Source: Rathayibacter rhapontici (GTDB lineage Bacteria; Actinomycetota; Actinomycetes; Actinomycetales; Microbacteriaceae). Taken from it: a DNA stretch of 36,915 nucleotides. Below are positions 9,232-17,002 of the stretch, piece by piece. Position numbers and translations under genes: made by a program. Below the pieces are notes generated by a model. It was not told the origin of the DNA and searched no databases. It saw only the letters and a list, made by a program, of their open reading frames with translations. The stretch spans positions 1-36,915 of the forward strand of contig NZ_MUKN01000039.1 in assembly GCF_001995175.1 (NCBI RefSeq), in the 5' to 3' direction. The first letter of the stretch is position 1; every line of letters starts with the position of its first letter.

Positions 9232-10776
9232 ATGCCTTCCGTCCGCGCTCTCCCGTCACCGCTCCTGCGTCCCCGCCATTTCGACCGCGACGACGTGGTC
9301 GTCCATGCCGGTCTGTTCTCGCTGGTGAACTCGAGTACGACGCCCAAGGCAGCGTGGACCCAGGACCTGATCGCGATCGGCGAGGTCCTCGACGAGGCCG
9401 AGTTCCCCTACCGGCTGATCCGCGGCACCGACGGCTCGCCGTTCCTCGCCGTCGACCGCTCGCTCGGCACCGAGCTGGCCACCCTGCTCTCCCGCGCCTT
9501 CGCGACCGAGCCCTTCTACGTGAAGACCCTCGACAAGCGGGGGACCCCGCCGCACCTGATCGCCGAGGGCATGATCGCGCCGTATCCGCGCGCCCACGTC
9601 TTCTCGCTCTTCCGCCCCCGCGTCTCCTCGACCGGATCGCTCCGCTACGGCGCCCGCAGCGGCGTGCGCCTGGAGTTGTGGAAGGTGGGCGAGGAGGAGA
9701 TCATCACCCCCGCCGAGAACGCCCTCATGCGCAACAGCCTGCCCGTCGCCGAGGCGATCGACGCCCACGTCGAGGCCTACGGCCGCACGTGGCCGACCTT
9801 CGAGGGCATGTTCGAGCCGCTCGTCAGCGACATCCGCTTCGACGTCGACATCGTCTTCTCGTGGGTCGACGGCACCGATCTCGAGTTCCAGCGCGCCCGG
9901 GCGGCCCGCATGGCCAGCTACGTCGTGGGCGAGGGCGACGACGCCCCGGCGCGGTTCCGCCAGATCGACGAACTGAAGTACGCCCTGCGCAGCGTCTACA
10001 TGTACGCGCCGTGGATCCGGCACATCTACATCGTCACCGACTCGCCGCGCCCCCGCTGGCTCGACGAGCACCCCGACGTGACCCTCGTGCGCAGCGAGGA
10101 CCACTTCCGCGACCAGTCGGTCCTGCCCACGCACAACTCGCACGCCGTCGAGAGCCAGCTGCACCGCATCCCCGGTCTCGCCGAGCACTTCCTCTACTCC
10201 AACGACGACATGTTCTTCGGGCGCCCGGTCGATCCGTCGATCTTCTTCTCGCCCGGAGGCATCACGAAGTTCATCGAGGCCACGACGCGCATCGGCATGG
10301 GCGATTCGAACTCCTCGCGGAGCGGTTTCGAGAACGCCGCGCGCGTCAACCGGCGCCTCCTGCGCGAGCGGTTCGGAGCGATGACCACCCGTCACCTCGA
10401 GCACGCCGCGACTCCGCTGCGCAAGAGCGTCATGAGCGAGCTCGAGACCGAGTTCGAGCCCGAGTTCACCGCGACCGCCGCGAGCCGCTTCCGCTCGGCG
10501 AGCGATGTGTCCGTGACCAACTCGCTGTACCACTACTACGCGCTGATGACCGGCCGGGCGGTCGTGCAGGAGAACGCGAAGGTCAAGTACGTCGACACGA
10601 CGATGCACCAGGGCCTGAAGGACATGAAGAAGCTGCTGAAGAACCGAGGCGTCGACTTCTTCTGCCTCAACGACGGCAGCTTCCCCGAGATCTCGGCGGA
10701 GGCGCGCACCAAGGCCGTCATCGGGTTCCTCGAGGAGTACTACCCGATCGCCGCTCCGTGGGAGCGCGAGGACTGA
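9232..10776 (+). CDS. Stealth-family capsule/cell-wall sugar-phosphate transferase
   Basis: Stealth proteins transfer hexose-1-phosphate units to build phosphodiester-linked polysaccharides (capsules, teichoic-acid-like polymers). The four conserved regions can be seen in the 514-residue product: CR1 FDVDIVFSWVDG (203-214), CR2 RFRQIDELKYALRSV (241-255), CR3 from LPTHNSHAVESQLHRI to the acidic YSNDDMFF (298-329), and a C-terminal TMHQGLKDMKK segment (CR4-like). About 200 residues of less conserved sequence precede CR1. The start is ATG 9232, with a leaderless-type promoter and no Shine-Dalgarno. It follows the CYTH-CHAD gene by 33 bases but has its own promoter. A 59-residue membrane protein gene follows two bases after its stop. 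The exact acceptor is unknown. Confidence 0.93.
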   Translation: MPSVRALPSPLLRPRHFDRDDVVVHAGLFSLVNSSTTPKAAWTQDLIAIGEVLDEAEFPYRLIRGTDGSPFLAVDRSLGTELATLLSRAFATEPFYVKTLDKRGTPPHLIAEGMIAPYPRAHVFSLFRPRVSSTGSLRYGARSGVRLELWKVGEEEIITPAENALMRNSLPVAEAIDAHVEAYGRTWPTFEGMFEPLVSDIRFDVDIVFSWVDGTDLEFQRARAARMASYVVGEGDDAPARFRQIDELKYALRSVYMYAPWIRHIYIVTDSPRPRWLDEHPDVTLVRSEDHFRDQSVLPTHNSHAVESQLHRIPGLAEHFLYSNDDMFFGRPVDPSIFFSPGGITKFIEATTRIGMGDSNSSRSGFENAARVNRRLLRERFGAMTTRHLEHAATPLRKSVMSELETEFEPEFTATAASRFRSASDVSVTNSLYHYYALMTGRAVVQENAKVKYVDTTMHQGLKDMKKLLKNRGVDFFCLNDGSFPEISAEARTKAVIGFLEEYYPIAAPWERED

Positions 10777-10778
10777 TC

Positions 10779-10958
10779 GTGCTCTGGACCGTCGGAGGCG
10801 CGGTCGTCGGACTGTTGCTCGGGATCGCCAGCTCGCTCGTGTTCCCGGGCATCGGAGTGGGTGCCGGCGTGGGCGTCGGGCTCGCGCTGGGCGCCGCGCT
10901 GGCCTTCGCCGGTCACCTGTTCGCCCGCGACCGGGCGCGGGGGCGCTCGGAGCGCTGA
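10779..10958 (+). CDS. 59-residue glycine-rich membrane protein, function unknown
   Basis: A GTG start at 10779 lies two bases after the Stealth stop codon, so the genes are almost certainly co-transcribed. GAGGA (10767-10771 region) provides a weak ribosome site. The product begins VLWTVGGAVVGLLLG, is almost wholly hydrophobic to residue 48 and ends with a basic tail, ARDRARGRSER. Repeated Gly spacing (GIGVGAGVGVGLALG) resembles glycine-zipper helices that pack in membranes. Two short helices or one hairpin are possible. I do not recognise a named family. Context suggests a membrane partner of the Stealth transferase, which itself has no obvious membrane anchor. Confidence 0.7.
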   Translation: MLWTVGGAVVGLLLGIASSLVFPGIGVGAGVGVGLALGAALAFAGHLFARDRARGRSER

Positions 10959-11559
10959 GGACGGGCACGGCTCGTCCCGCGGGGTTGCTCGGCGACGGCG
11001 TTCCCTTCGAGGATGTGGCTGAGATCAGCGGCGTCACTCGGCTGCTCCGGATCGGATCGCCGCTGCCCGGTGCGCGATCACCGTGATCGTGGCCCGGTCA
11101 CTCCGCGCTGTCACACCCTCCGCTCGCATCCACGACGGAACCGGGTTCGGCTGCTTCGCTGTGCTCGCAGTGACGATCGAGTGCGATCCGTCGGTCTGCG
11201 GCCCGTCCGGCCTCTCCGTGGAGCACAGGGTCGGCACACCTCGACATCGTCGAGGTGACGAGCTCGCCGATGCGCCGGGACGCCCGTCTCCCTTCGCTGC
11301 TACTGATCCATCCTTCCCGTGGAGGCTGCCGCTGCTGGGAAGGCTCGATGAGGCATCCGTCGCGTCGGCGGAGGAGCGGCTCGACCCGGACGACGCCCTG
11401 AGGCGGTCGGGTGGCTTCCCGGGGACCGTCCCGACGGTGTGTTCGTCGGCGTGCACGTGGCATCCGCCGGACTCGGCTCGTCGCGACCCGCTGGACGGTC
11501 GCGAACGATGCCGGTGCGCTCCTCCCGCTCGTGCTCGAGAAGCGCGTCACCGTCCTTCC
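10959..11559. other. 600-base stretch with no supportable gene
   Basis: Open frames exist on both strands, but their translations are Arg/Ser/Pro-rich without any recognisable motif, and none has a good start signal. The segment lies between the Stealth operon and the 3' end of the DUF222/HNH gene. It holds one perfect inverted repeat (11237-11257). It may be eroded accessory DNA beside the HNH gene. Confidence 0.5.
11237..11257. repeat. perfect 9-bp inverted repeat with a 3-base loop
   Basis: CACCTCGAC, then ATC, then GTCGAGGTG. It could be a hairpin or an operator. There is no T-run after it on either strand, so a terminator role is not supported. It lies in otherwise empty DNA. Confidence 0.5.
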
Positions 11560-12900
11560 TCAGAACGGAGGTGGATCGTCGTCGACCGGCAGTCTCCCGG
11601 CATCTGTGATCGGGAAGGGCTGCGGCGGTGGCTCCGGCGCGGTCGTGTGGTGTCGTCCGGTGGGGCTGGTCCAGTCGAGGACGCCGCCGGGTCGGTGTCG
11701 GACCTGCCAGGTGGTGGTGTGGCGGAGTCGGTGGTGGTGCCGGCAGAGGTGGGCGAGGTTGTCGGCGTCGGTGCGTCCTTGGTGCTGCCATTCGGTGCCG
11801 TGGTCGATGTCGCTGTCGCGGGCGGATCGGGTGCAGCCGGGGAACCGGCAGGTGGCGTCGCGGGTGGCGAGGGCGCGGCGGAGGTCGGCGGGGACACGGT
11901 AGGTGGTCCGCCCGACGGAGAGGACTGCCCCGGTCTGGGGATGGGTCAGGATCCGGGTGAAAGAGGGCGCATCGGCGGCCAGGCGCCGGGCCGTCGCCGG
12001 GTCGATGGGGCCGTAGCCGTCGAGGACGCCCGGTTCGTCGGAGCGTCCGAGGAGGGTCAGGACGGGAACGGTCACGGAGACGCGGGGGCGCGTCCCGCGC
12101 GGGATCGCCGTCGCCGGCGAACCATCGGGGCCCGGTAGGGTCTCGCCGTCGAGGAGGAGTGCGGTGGTGATGTCGGCGCGCAGCTGTCCGAGGGTGCGCT
12201 CCTCGTCGGGGAGGTCTTTGAGGCTGCGGGCGGCTCGGTCGATGCGGTCGAACGCCCCGTGCGCCTCCGGAGCGGGGAGGTGCAGGTGGAAGGTGGCCAT
12301 GCCGTCGAGGTCGCCGTCGAGCCAGACGCCGCGGCGTGCGGCGCAGCGCTGGTGCCGGTCGGTGAGCGACTCCGGGTGGAGACGTTCGCGCAGCGACCTG
12401 AGCCGGCGCCGCAGCTGCGGAGGAGTGCACTCCCGGGCGAGGGCCGCTGCGGCGTCGTCGAAGCGGCTGCGCACCTCGACCGGCAGCTCGAGCGCGGCCC
12501 TGATGATCACGCGGGTGTGCTCGGGTGCGATCGCGGCCTCGCGCAGAGCCGTCAGCGTGTCCGGCAGTTCGTTGACGAGCATCCGGCTCTCCTCCACGAG
12601 GACACCCGCCAGGGATTCGGACACCCGCATGCCGGTCGCGAGCTCCGCGACCAGCGCGCGCATCGCCGCCTCCTCGCGTTCCACGTGCACCTGCACGCTC
12701 GGATCGACGAGCGCATCCGGGAGCGTCATCGCCGTGCGGCGGGCGAGCTCGATCAGCTCCGCCCGCTCGGCTTCGGCTCGCGCGCGGAACGCGTCGACGG
12801 CGCACGCGGCTCCGACAGCGGCCACGAGGGCGTCGTCGAAGCACTCGCGCACGCTCGGACCGCCGCCCGCGGGCCTCGCCTCGACATCCAGAAGAACCAT
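11560..12900 (-). CDS. DUF222 / HNH endonuclease domain protein (13E12 repeat family)
   Basis: A 446-residue protein. The N-terminal two thirds is the helical DUF222 region (for example ALVAELATGMRVSESLAGVL and ARRGVWLDGDLDGMATFHL). The C-terminal third holds an HNH nuclease module near residues 350-405: CRFPGCTRSARDSDIDH followed by NLAHLCRHHHRLRHT, with the Cys pair and His residues for zinc/metal. The tail is Pro/Thr-rich. Such proteins occur in many copies in actinobacterial genomes, like the REP13E12 family of mycobacteria. Their role is unknown; a link to mobility or DNA cleavage is inferred from the HNH domain. The ATG at 12900 lacks a Shine-Dalgarno; TGTCCT lies six bases upstream. 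Repeat arrays lie upstream of it and empty DNA downstream. Confidence 0.9.
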   Translation of the reverse strand: MVLLDVEARPAGGGPSVRECFDDALVAAVGAACAVDAFRARAEAERAELIELARRTAMTLPDALVDPSVQVHVEREEAAMRALVAELATGMRVSESLAGVLVEESRMLVNELPDTLTALREAAIAPEHTRVIIRAALELPVEVRSRFDDAAAALARECTPPQLRRRLRSLRERLHPESLTDRHQRCAARRGVWLDGDLDGMATFHLHLPAPEAHGAFDRIDRAARSLKDLPDEERTLGQLRADITTALLLDGETLPGPDGSPATAIPRGTRPRVSVTVPVLTLLGRSDEPGVLDGYGPIDPATARRLAADAPSFTRILTHPQTGAVLSVGRTTYRVPADLRRALATRDATCRFPGCTRSARDSDIDHGTEWQHQGRTDADNLAHLCRHHHRLRHTTTWQVRHRPGGVLDWTSPTGRHHTTAPEPPPQPFPITDAGRLPVDDDPPPF

Positions 12901-13003
12901 GCGAAGAGGACACCAACGACCACCGACACCACCGGCATGATCGCGCCATCCAGAGGCGGAACGCGCCAGGAGCGGTCCGGAGGCCGACCCGTTGGGGGAC
13001 GCG

Positions 13004-13119
13004 GATCTCGATACGCCCGCTGCGCGGGCTACTCGATCAGCAGAGGAGGGTGTCCGGACGCGATCCGGGCTACTCGATCAGCAGAGGAGGGTGTCCGGAC
13101 GCGATCCGGGCTACTCGAT
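13004..13119. repeat. REP-like palindrome followed by a 41-bp tandem repeat
   Basis: The segment opens with an imperfect palindrome whose core is GCCCGC-TGC-GCGGGC (13015-13029), flanked by CTCGATA on the left and CTCGATC on the right. From 13026 a 41-base unit starting GGGCTACTCGATCAGCAG repeats exactly at 13067, and a third partial copy starts at 13108. The embedded CTACTCGAT half-site therefore appears three times. It is non-coding: frames through it simply echo the repeat. It resembles dispersed extragenic palindromes that I associate with Microbacteriaceae genomes; that association is from memory and untested here. It lies upstream of the HNH gene. Confidence 0.8.
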
Positions 13120-13190
13120 CGGTGAAGAGCGAGCGACGAACGGGCGAGGTGCTCGATCGCCGAAGACATCCGCGAGGAGGGCGTCCGACG

Positions 13191-13245
13191 AGCCGCGCGC
13201 TAGCCGCGCGCTAGCCGCGCGCTAGCCGCGCGCTAGCCGCGCGCT
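13191..13245. repeat. five exact copies of an 11-bp unit, AGCCGCGCGCT
   Basis: Perfect tandem copies start at 13191, 13202, 13213, 13224 and 13235. Each junction creates CTAG within the palindrome GCTAGC, and each unit contains GCGCGC. The last copy reaches into the stop codon of the metallophosphoesterase gene (minus strand). Because 11 is not a multiple of three and TAG occurs in each junction on both strands, the array places stop codons in all six frames. Confidence 0.92.
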
Positions 13246-14197
13246 AGGCGCTGACGCCGACGCGCTCCTCGAGCGGCGGGTAGAGCGCCTCGTCGCGCGT
13301 GACCGGCGCCGCGGTGGCCGGAGCGATCTCGACGCCGGCGGCCGCGAGGATCCGCTCGGTCTCGTTCGCCGAGACGTACGAGACCTCGGTCGAGGTGCCG
13401 ATCGGCACGACCGAGTGCAGCACCGTGCCGTCGTAGACGTGGATGAGGTTGAAGGCCTGGGCGCCGTTCCGCGCGCGGGTGCCGCCGACCGGGACGTTGA
13501 GGTCCTGGGTGTAGCAGGTGGCCGAGGCGACCGAGACGGGGATCCCCGCGAAGGTGGCCGTGGAGGAGTAGTGGAGGTGGCCCGCGATGATGCTGCGGAC
13601 GTCGGACCCCTCGAGGACCTCGGCCAGGGCCGGCTGGTCGCGCAGCTCCACGAGCACGGAGAGGTCGAGCACGGACGGCACCGGCGGGTGGTGCAGGGCC
13701 AGGATCGTGCCGTGCGGGGCGGGGCTCGCGAGCTCCTCGGCGAGCCAGTCGAGCTGCGCGTCCGAGATCTCGCCGTAGTGGGCGCCGGGCACGGTCGAGT
13801 CGAGCGCGATGATCCGCAGCCCGTTCACGTCGTGCACGCGGTCGACGGGCTGCGTGGTGGGGAGCTGGTCGAGCAGCCCCGAGCGGAACGCGCCGCGGTC
13901 GTCGTGGTTGCCCATCACCCAGATCACCTCGGCGCCGAGGCGGGCGGCGGCGGGCTCCACGACGGCGCGCAGCTTGGCGTACGCCTCCGGCTCGCCCTTG
14001 TCGGCGAGGTCGCCGGTGATGACGATCGCCTCGGGGCGCCCGCCCGACTCTTCGAGCTCGTCGAAGAGTCGACGGAGCTGCGCCTCGCTGTCGACGTCGG
14101 AGCCGTAGAGGCCCCCGTCGCCCGCGATGAAGTGCGTGTCGCTGAGATGAAGGATGAAGTGGTTGGGCCGCGGGTACTCGGCCTGACGGACAGTCAT
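13244..14197 (-). CDS. calcineurin-like metallophosphoesterase, class III cyclic-nucleotide phosphodiesterase type
   Basis: A 317-residue binuclear metal hydrolase resembling CpdA/Rv0805 phosphodiesterases, which cut cAMP and related phosphodiesters. All metal-binding motifs are present: Asp20 and His22 in LSDTHF, Asp63 in TGDLADKG, Asn97-His98 in GNHDDRG, His169 in ALHHPP, and His207/His209 in AGHLHY. There is no signal peptide or membrane segment. The start is ATG 14197. GAGGA lies only two bases upstream, too close for a normal ribosome site, so the start is not firmly settled. The stop codon overlaps the 11-bp repeat array. The true substrate cannot be read from sequence. Confidence 0.88.
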   Translation of the reverse strand: MTVRQAEYPRPNHFILHLSDTHFIAGDGGLYGSDVDSEAQLRRLFDELEESGGRPEAIVITGDLADKGEPEAYAKLRAVVEPAAARLGAEVIWVMGNHDDRGAFRSGLLDQLPTTQPVDRVHDVNGLRIIALDSTVPGAHYGEISDAQLDWLAEELASPAPHGTILALHHPPVPSVLDLSVLVELRDQPALAEVLEGSDVRSIIAGHLHYSSTATFAGIPVSVASATCYTQDLNVPVGGTRARNGAQAFNLIHVYDGTVLHSVVPIGTSTEVSYVSANETERILAAAGVEIAPATAAPVTRDEALYPPLEERVGVSA

Positions 14198-14400
14198 GAT
14201 CCTCGGGTTTCACGATCGGCGGGAGCTGAACCGGTTGTTCCAGCATCGACACTAGCGAAGGTACGACGCGGGATCCAGGACTGCACCCGCTGACGCCAGT
14301 CCATCATCGCGGGGTGAACGAGGGGCCAACACGGCGCGGCGCGTCATCGAACGCTTTTCCCAGGAACCGGCGCGAACCGCAGGAACGAGGACGGCTCGTC

Positions 14401-15756
14401 TCAGAGCCGGTGCAGCAGCCGCTCGTAGAACACGATCGCGCGCTCGAACTGGTCGACCTCGACCGACTCGTCGGCACCGTGGATGCCGAGCTGCTGCTGC
14501 GGGCTGATCTCGAAGGGGATGAAGCGGTAGACGCCGTCGCTGACCGCGTGGAAGTGCCGGGCGTCGCTGCCGCCCGTCTGCACGTACGGCGCCACGATCG
14601 CCTCGGGGAAGACCTCGTGGATCACGGAGCGCAGCACGTCGTACGGTCCGCCGTCGCCCGGCTCGCCGGTCGAGGAGACGGGGGAGGGCTCGTGCGCCAC
14701 CCGCACCTCGACCTCGACCTGCGGATCGTCGATGACGTCGCGGATCCGGGCGACCACGCCCGCGACCGTGCCGCCCGGGTTGATCCGGACGTTCGCGACG
14801 GCACTGGCACTCGAGGCGAGGACGTTCGCGCCGGTGCTGCCGCGGAGCTGGGTGACGGCGACGGTGGTGCGCAGCATCGCGGCGGAGCGGTTGGAGTGCG
14901 CGGCGAGAGCGCCGATCACCGCGTCCGGGTGCTCGTGCGGGTGGGCGTACCAGACCGCGTGCGCCGCGTCGGCGTGCGGAGCCGCCGCCTGCACGAGCTC
15001 GGCGATCGGCTCGGGCAGCGTGGACGGGAACGGGTTCTCGGTCAGCCGGTGGATGGCGCGGGCGAGCCGCTGGGTGGCGAGCAGGCCCGGGAAGGGCGGG
15101 GGAGCGGAGGCGTGGCCGCCGGCGTCGCGGCAGGTCAGCTCGAGGTTCATGATGCCGCGCTCGGTCACTCCCACGACGGCGATCGGAGTGGTGACGCCGG
15201 GCAGGATGCCGCGGCGGACGTTGCCGCCCTCGTCGAGCACGAAGCGGGGCCGCACGCCGCGGGCGGCGAGCAGGGCGACGACCGAGGGCGCGCCGTCGCC
15301 GGCGGTCTCCTCGTTGTGCGTCGAGAGGAGGTAGACGTCGCGCTCGGGACGCTCGCCGCGCAGCACCGCCGCCTCGACCGCCTCGAGCAGGGCCACGAGC
15401 GACCCCTTGTCATCGAGGGCGCCGCGGCCGATCACCGAGGTGCGCCCGTCGGGCCGCAGGACGGTGTCGGCGGCGAACGGCGAGCTCGACCAGTCCTCCG
15501 GGGTGACGCTGACGACGTCGTAGTGGGCCATCAGCACCGCGGGGTCGCCGTCGACGGTGCCGCGCCAGCGCCAGAGCAGGGAGTGGCCGGCGACGATCTC
15601 GCGCTCCAGCGCGCCGTGCAGGGCGGGGTAGAACTGCTCGAGCAGCTGCGCGAAGACCTCGAAGCGCGACCAGTCGGTCGCGGATTCGTCGGAGTGCGAC
15701 ACCGTGTCGACCCGCAGCAGGGCCTGGAAGCGCTCGAGCGCGGAGGTGGTCGTCAC
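14401..15756 (-). CDS. M20-family metallopeptidase (carboxypeptidase S / PM20D1-like)
   Basis: A 451-residue zinc amidohydrolase or peptidase. Metal-site motifs in order are MAHYDVVS (His), GRGALDDKGS (bridging Asp), THNEETAGDG (catalytic and metal Glu), FVLDEGG, and GIHGADESV near the C-terminus (His). The dimerisation domain lies between about residues 200 and 340. FVLDEGG and the overall length match the subgroup that contains carboxypeptidase S and PM20D1 rather than ArgE or DapE; substrate remains open. The start is GTG 15756 with no Shine-Dalgarno; a -10-like TAGGCT lies six bases upstream, so a leaderless message is likely. The neighbouring NUDIX gene is divergent. Confidence 0.88.
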   Translation of the reverse strand: MTTTSALERFQALLRVDTVSHSDESATDWSRFEVFAQLLEQFYPALHGALEREIVAGHSLLWRWRGTVDGDPAVLMAHYDVVSVTPEDWSSSPFAADTVLRPDGRTSVIGRGALDDKGSLVALLEAVEAAVLRGERPERDVYLLSTHNEETAGDGAPSVVALLAARGVRPRFVLDEGGNVRRGILPGVTTPIAVVGVTERGIMNLELTCRDAGGHASAPPPFPGLLATQRLARAIHRLTENPFPSTLPEPIAELVQAAAPHADAAHAVWYAHPHEHPDAVIGALAAHSNRSAAMLRTTVAVTQLRGSTGANVLASSASAVANVRINPGGTVAGVVARIRDVIDDPQVEVEVRVAHEPSPVSSTGEPGDGGPYDVLRSVIHEVFPEAIVAPYVQTGGSDARHFHAVSDGVYRFIPFEISPQQQLGIHGADESVEVDQFERAIVFYERLLHRL

Positions 15757-15762
15757 CGGGCT

Positions 15763-15768
15763 AGCCTA
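15763..15768 (-). promoter_or_regulatory. -10 element TAGGCT, leaderless start of the M20 peptidase
   Basis: TAGGCT fits TANNNT and ends exactly six bases before the GTG at 15756. No ribosome site lies between. No good -35 can be seen. Confidence 0.5.
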
Positions 15769-15815
15769 CGACGGCGGTCAGCGGCCTCCGGCCCGCGCGA
15801 GAGCGGAGGTGAGCG

Positions 15816-16315
15816 GTGACTCCACTGCCCGAGGTGTGCGTGGTCTACGTGCTGCGCGAGAGCGACGGAGCCGTCGAGGTGCTGCTGGGCGAGAAGCGCC
15901 GGGGCCTGGGACAGGGCCGGGTGGTCGCTCCGGGAGGGAAGCTCGAGCCGGGCGAGTCGCCGGTCGAGGCCGCCGTGCGCGAGCTCGCCGAGGAGGTCGG
16001 GCTGCACGCCGAGCCGGGTGATCTCGTCGCGCACGGGGTCCTCGACTACCGCTTCCCGCACCGGCCCGCCTGGAGCCAGCGCTCGCACGTCTTCCTCTGC
16101 CGCCGCTGGCGGGGCGAGGTGACGGAGTCGGCCGAGCTCGCCGCGGAGTTCGTCCCGCTGCGCTCCGTTCCGTACGAGCGGATGTGGGACGACGCGCGCT
16201 GGTGGCTCCCGGGCGCCTGCTCCGGGGCGAGCAGGCGCGCTTCCGCTTCGAGTTCGGCGAGGACCTCGCGACCGTCCGCGCCACCGACGTCCCCGGGTTC
16301 ACCTCCGCGAGCTGA
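15816..16315 (+). CDS. NUDIX hydrolase, MutT/MTH1-like, frame break near 16212
   Basis: The Nudix box is complete between Gly41 and Leu63 (GKLEPGESPVEAAVRELAEE, then VGL), giving an enzyme that hydrolyses nucleoside diphosphates linked to X. GLGQGRVVAPGGK before the box resembles 8-oxo-dGTP-cleaning MutT/MTH1 enzymes. The start is GTG 15816 with GGAGG six bases upstream. The frame changes at about 16212-16214, after MWDDARWWLP. Adding one base gives RLLRGEQARFRFEFGED and a stop at 16313-16315, two bases from the convergent metallo-hydrolase gene. In the uncorrected frame the protein would run through that gene. The corrected length is about 166 residues. Specific substrate is inferred. Confidence 0.87.
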
Positions 16316-16317
16316 GC

Positions 16318-16956
16318 TCAGACCTCGAGGACATCGCCGGGTTCGAGCGCGTGGTACTCGCCGCCGCCCTCCCGGGTCGCCCAGCCGAGGCGGTCGTGGC
16401 TCATGCTCCGGCCTGCGTCGGACAGCACCCCCTCGTGCGTCGCGAACGCGTGCCGCGGTGCGAGGGCCAGCACGTGGTCCATCGACTCGGCGATCCTCAT
16501 CCAGGGAGCGCCGGAGGGCGCGGCCAGGATCTCCACCTCGACGCCGTCGGGCCGGGTGAAGGAGTCGCCCGCGTAGTAGAAGCGCCCGTTCACCAGCACC
16601 GCGACGTTGTCGATCACGGGGATCGAGCTGTGGATGACCGCGTGCCGCGAGCCGAAGAACCGCAGCTCGAAGGGCCCGACCTCGACGCGGTCGCCCTCCG
16701 CCACCGTCTCGATCGCGAATCCCTCCGCGGCCGCCGCGACTCCTGCCGGTCCGAAGAAGCGGATCGACGGGTTCGCCGAGCGCAGGCGCTCGAGCTGCTC
16801 GGGCGTCCAGTGGTCCGGGTGCTCGTGCGTGAGGACCACGGCCGCGGTCTCGGCGGTGCCCTCCACGGGGCGGGTGAATCCGCCGGGATCGATCACGAGG
16901 CGGGATCCCGCCTCCTCGACGAGGACGGCGGCGTGCTCGAGCTTGGTCAGTCGCAT
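16318..16956 (-). CDS. MBL-fold metallo-hydrolase, UlaG/YtkL-like
   Basis: A 212-residue metallo-beta-lactamase-fold protein. The hallmark THEHPDHW holds His44, His46, Asp48 and His49, the two-metal site. The motif YYAGDSFTRP supplies the later Asp, and FATHEG the last His. The very early strand MRLTKLEHAAVLVEE and the short length place it with UlaG-like hydrolases, which act on small phosphorylated or lactone substrates; the actual substrate is unknown. The start is ATG 16956 with GGAG close upstream. It converges with the NUDIX gene. No signal peptide. Confidence 0.85.
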   Translation of the reverse strand: MRLTKLEHAAVLVEEAGSRLVIDPGGFTRPVEGTAETAAVVLTHEHPDHWTPEQLERLRSANPSIRFFGPAGVAAAAEGFAIETVAEGDRVEVGPFELRFFGSRHAVIHSSIPVIDNVAVLVNGRFYYAGDSFTRPDGVEVEILAAPSGAPWMRIAESMDHVLALAPRHAFATHEGVLSDAGRSMSHDRLGWATREGGGEYHALEPGDVLEV

Positions 16957-17002
16957 GGCTCCGAGCTAACCGCCCTCGTCGCCCGGTCGCAAGGCGGCGC
17001 CG

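Noticed and set aside
11034..11550. Minus-strand frames of 140-150 codons in the gap next to the HNH gene
   Set aside because: No motif, no credible start signal and a Ser/Arg-rich composition. I keep the region as non-coding.
12753..12938. Small membrane protein (beginning MPVVSVVVGVLFAW) upstream of the HNH gene start
   Set aside because: It overlaps the HNH N-terminus in another frame, becomes Arg-rich after the first 20 residues, and has no ribosome site.
13004..13245. A CRISPR array
   Set aside because: The repeats are directly tandem without unique spacers, and no cas genes are present.
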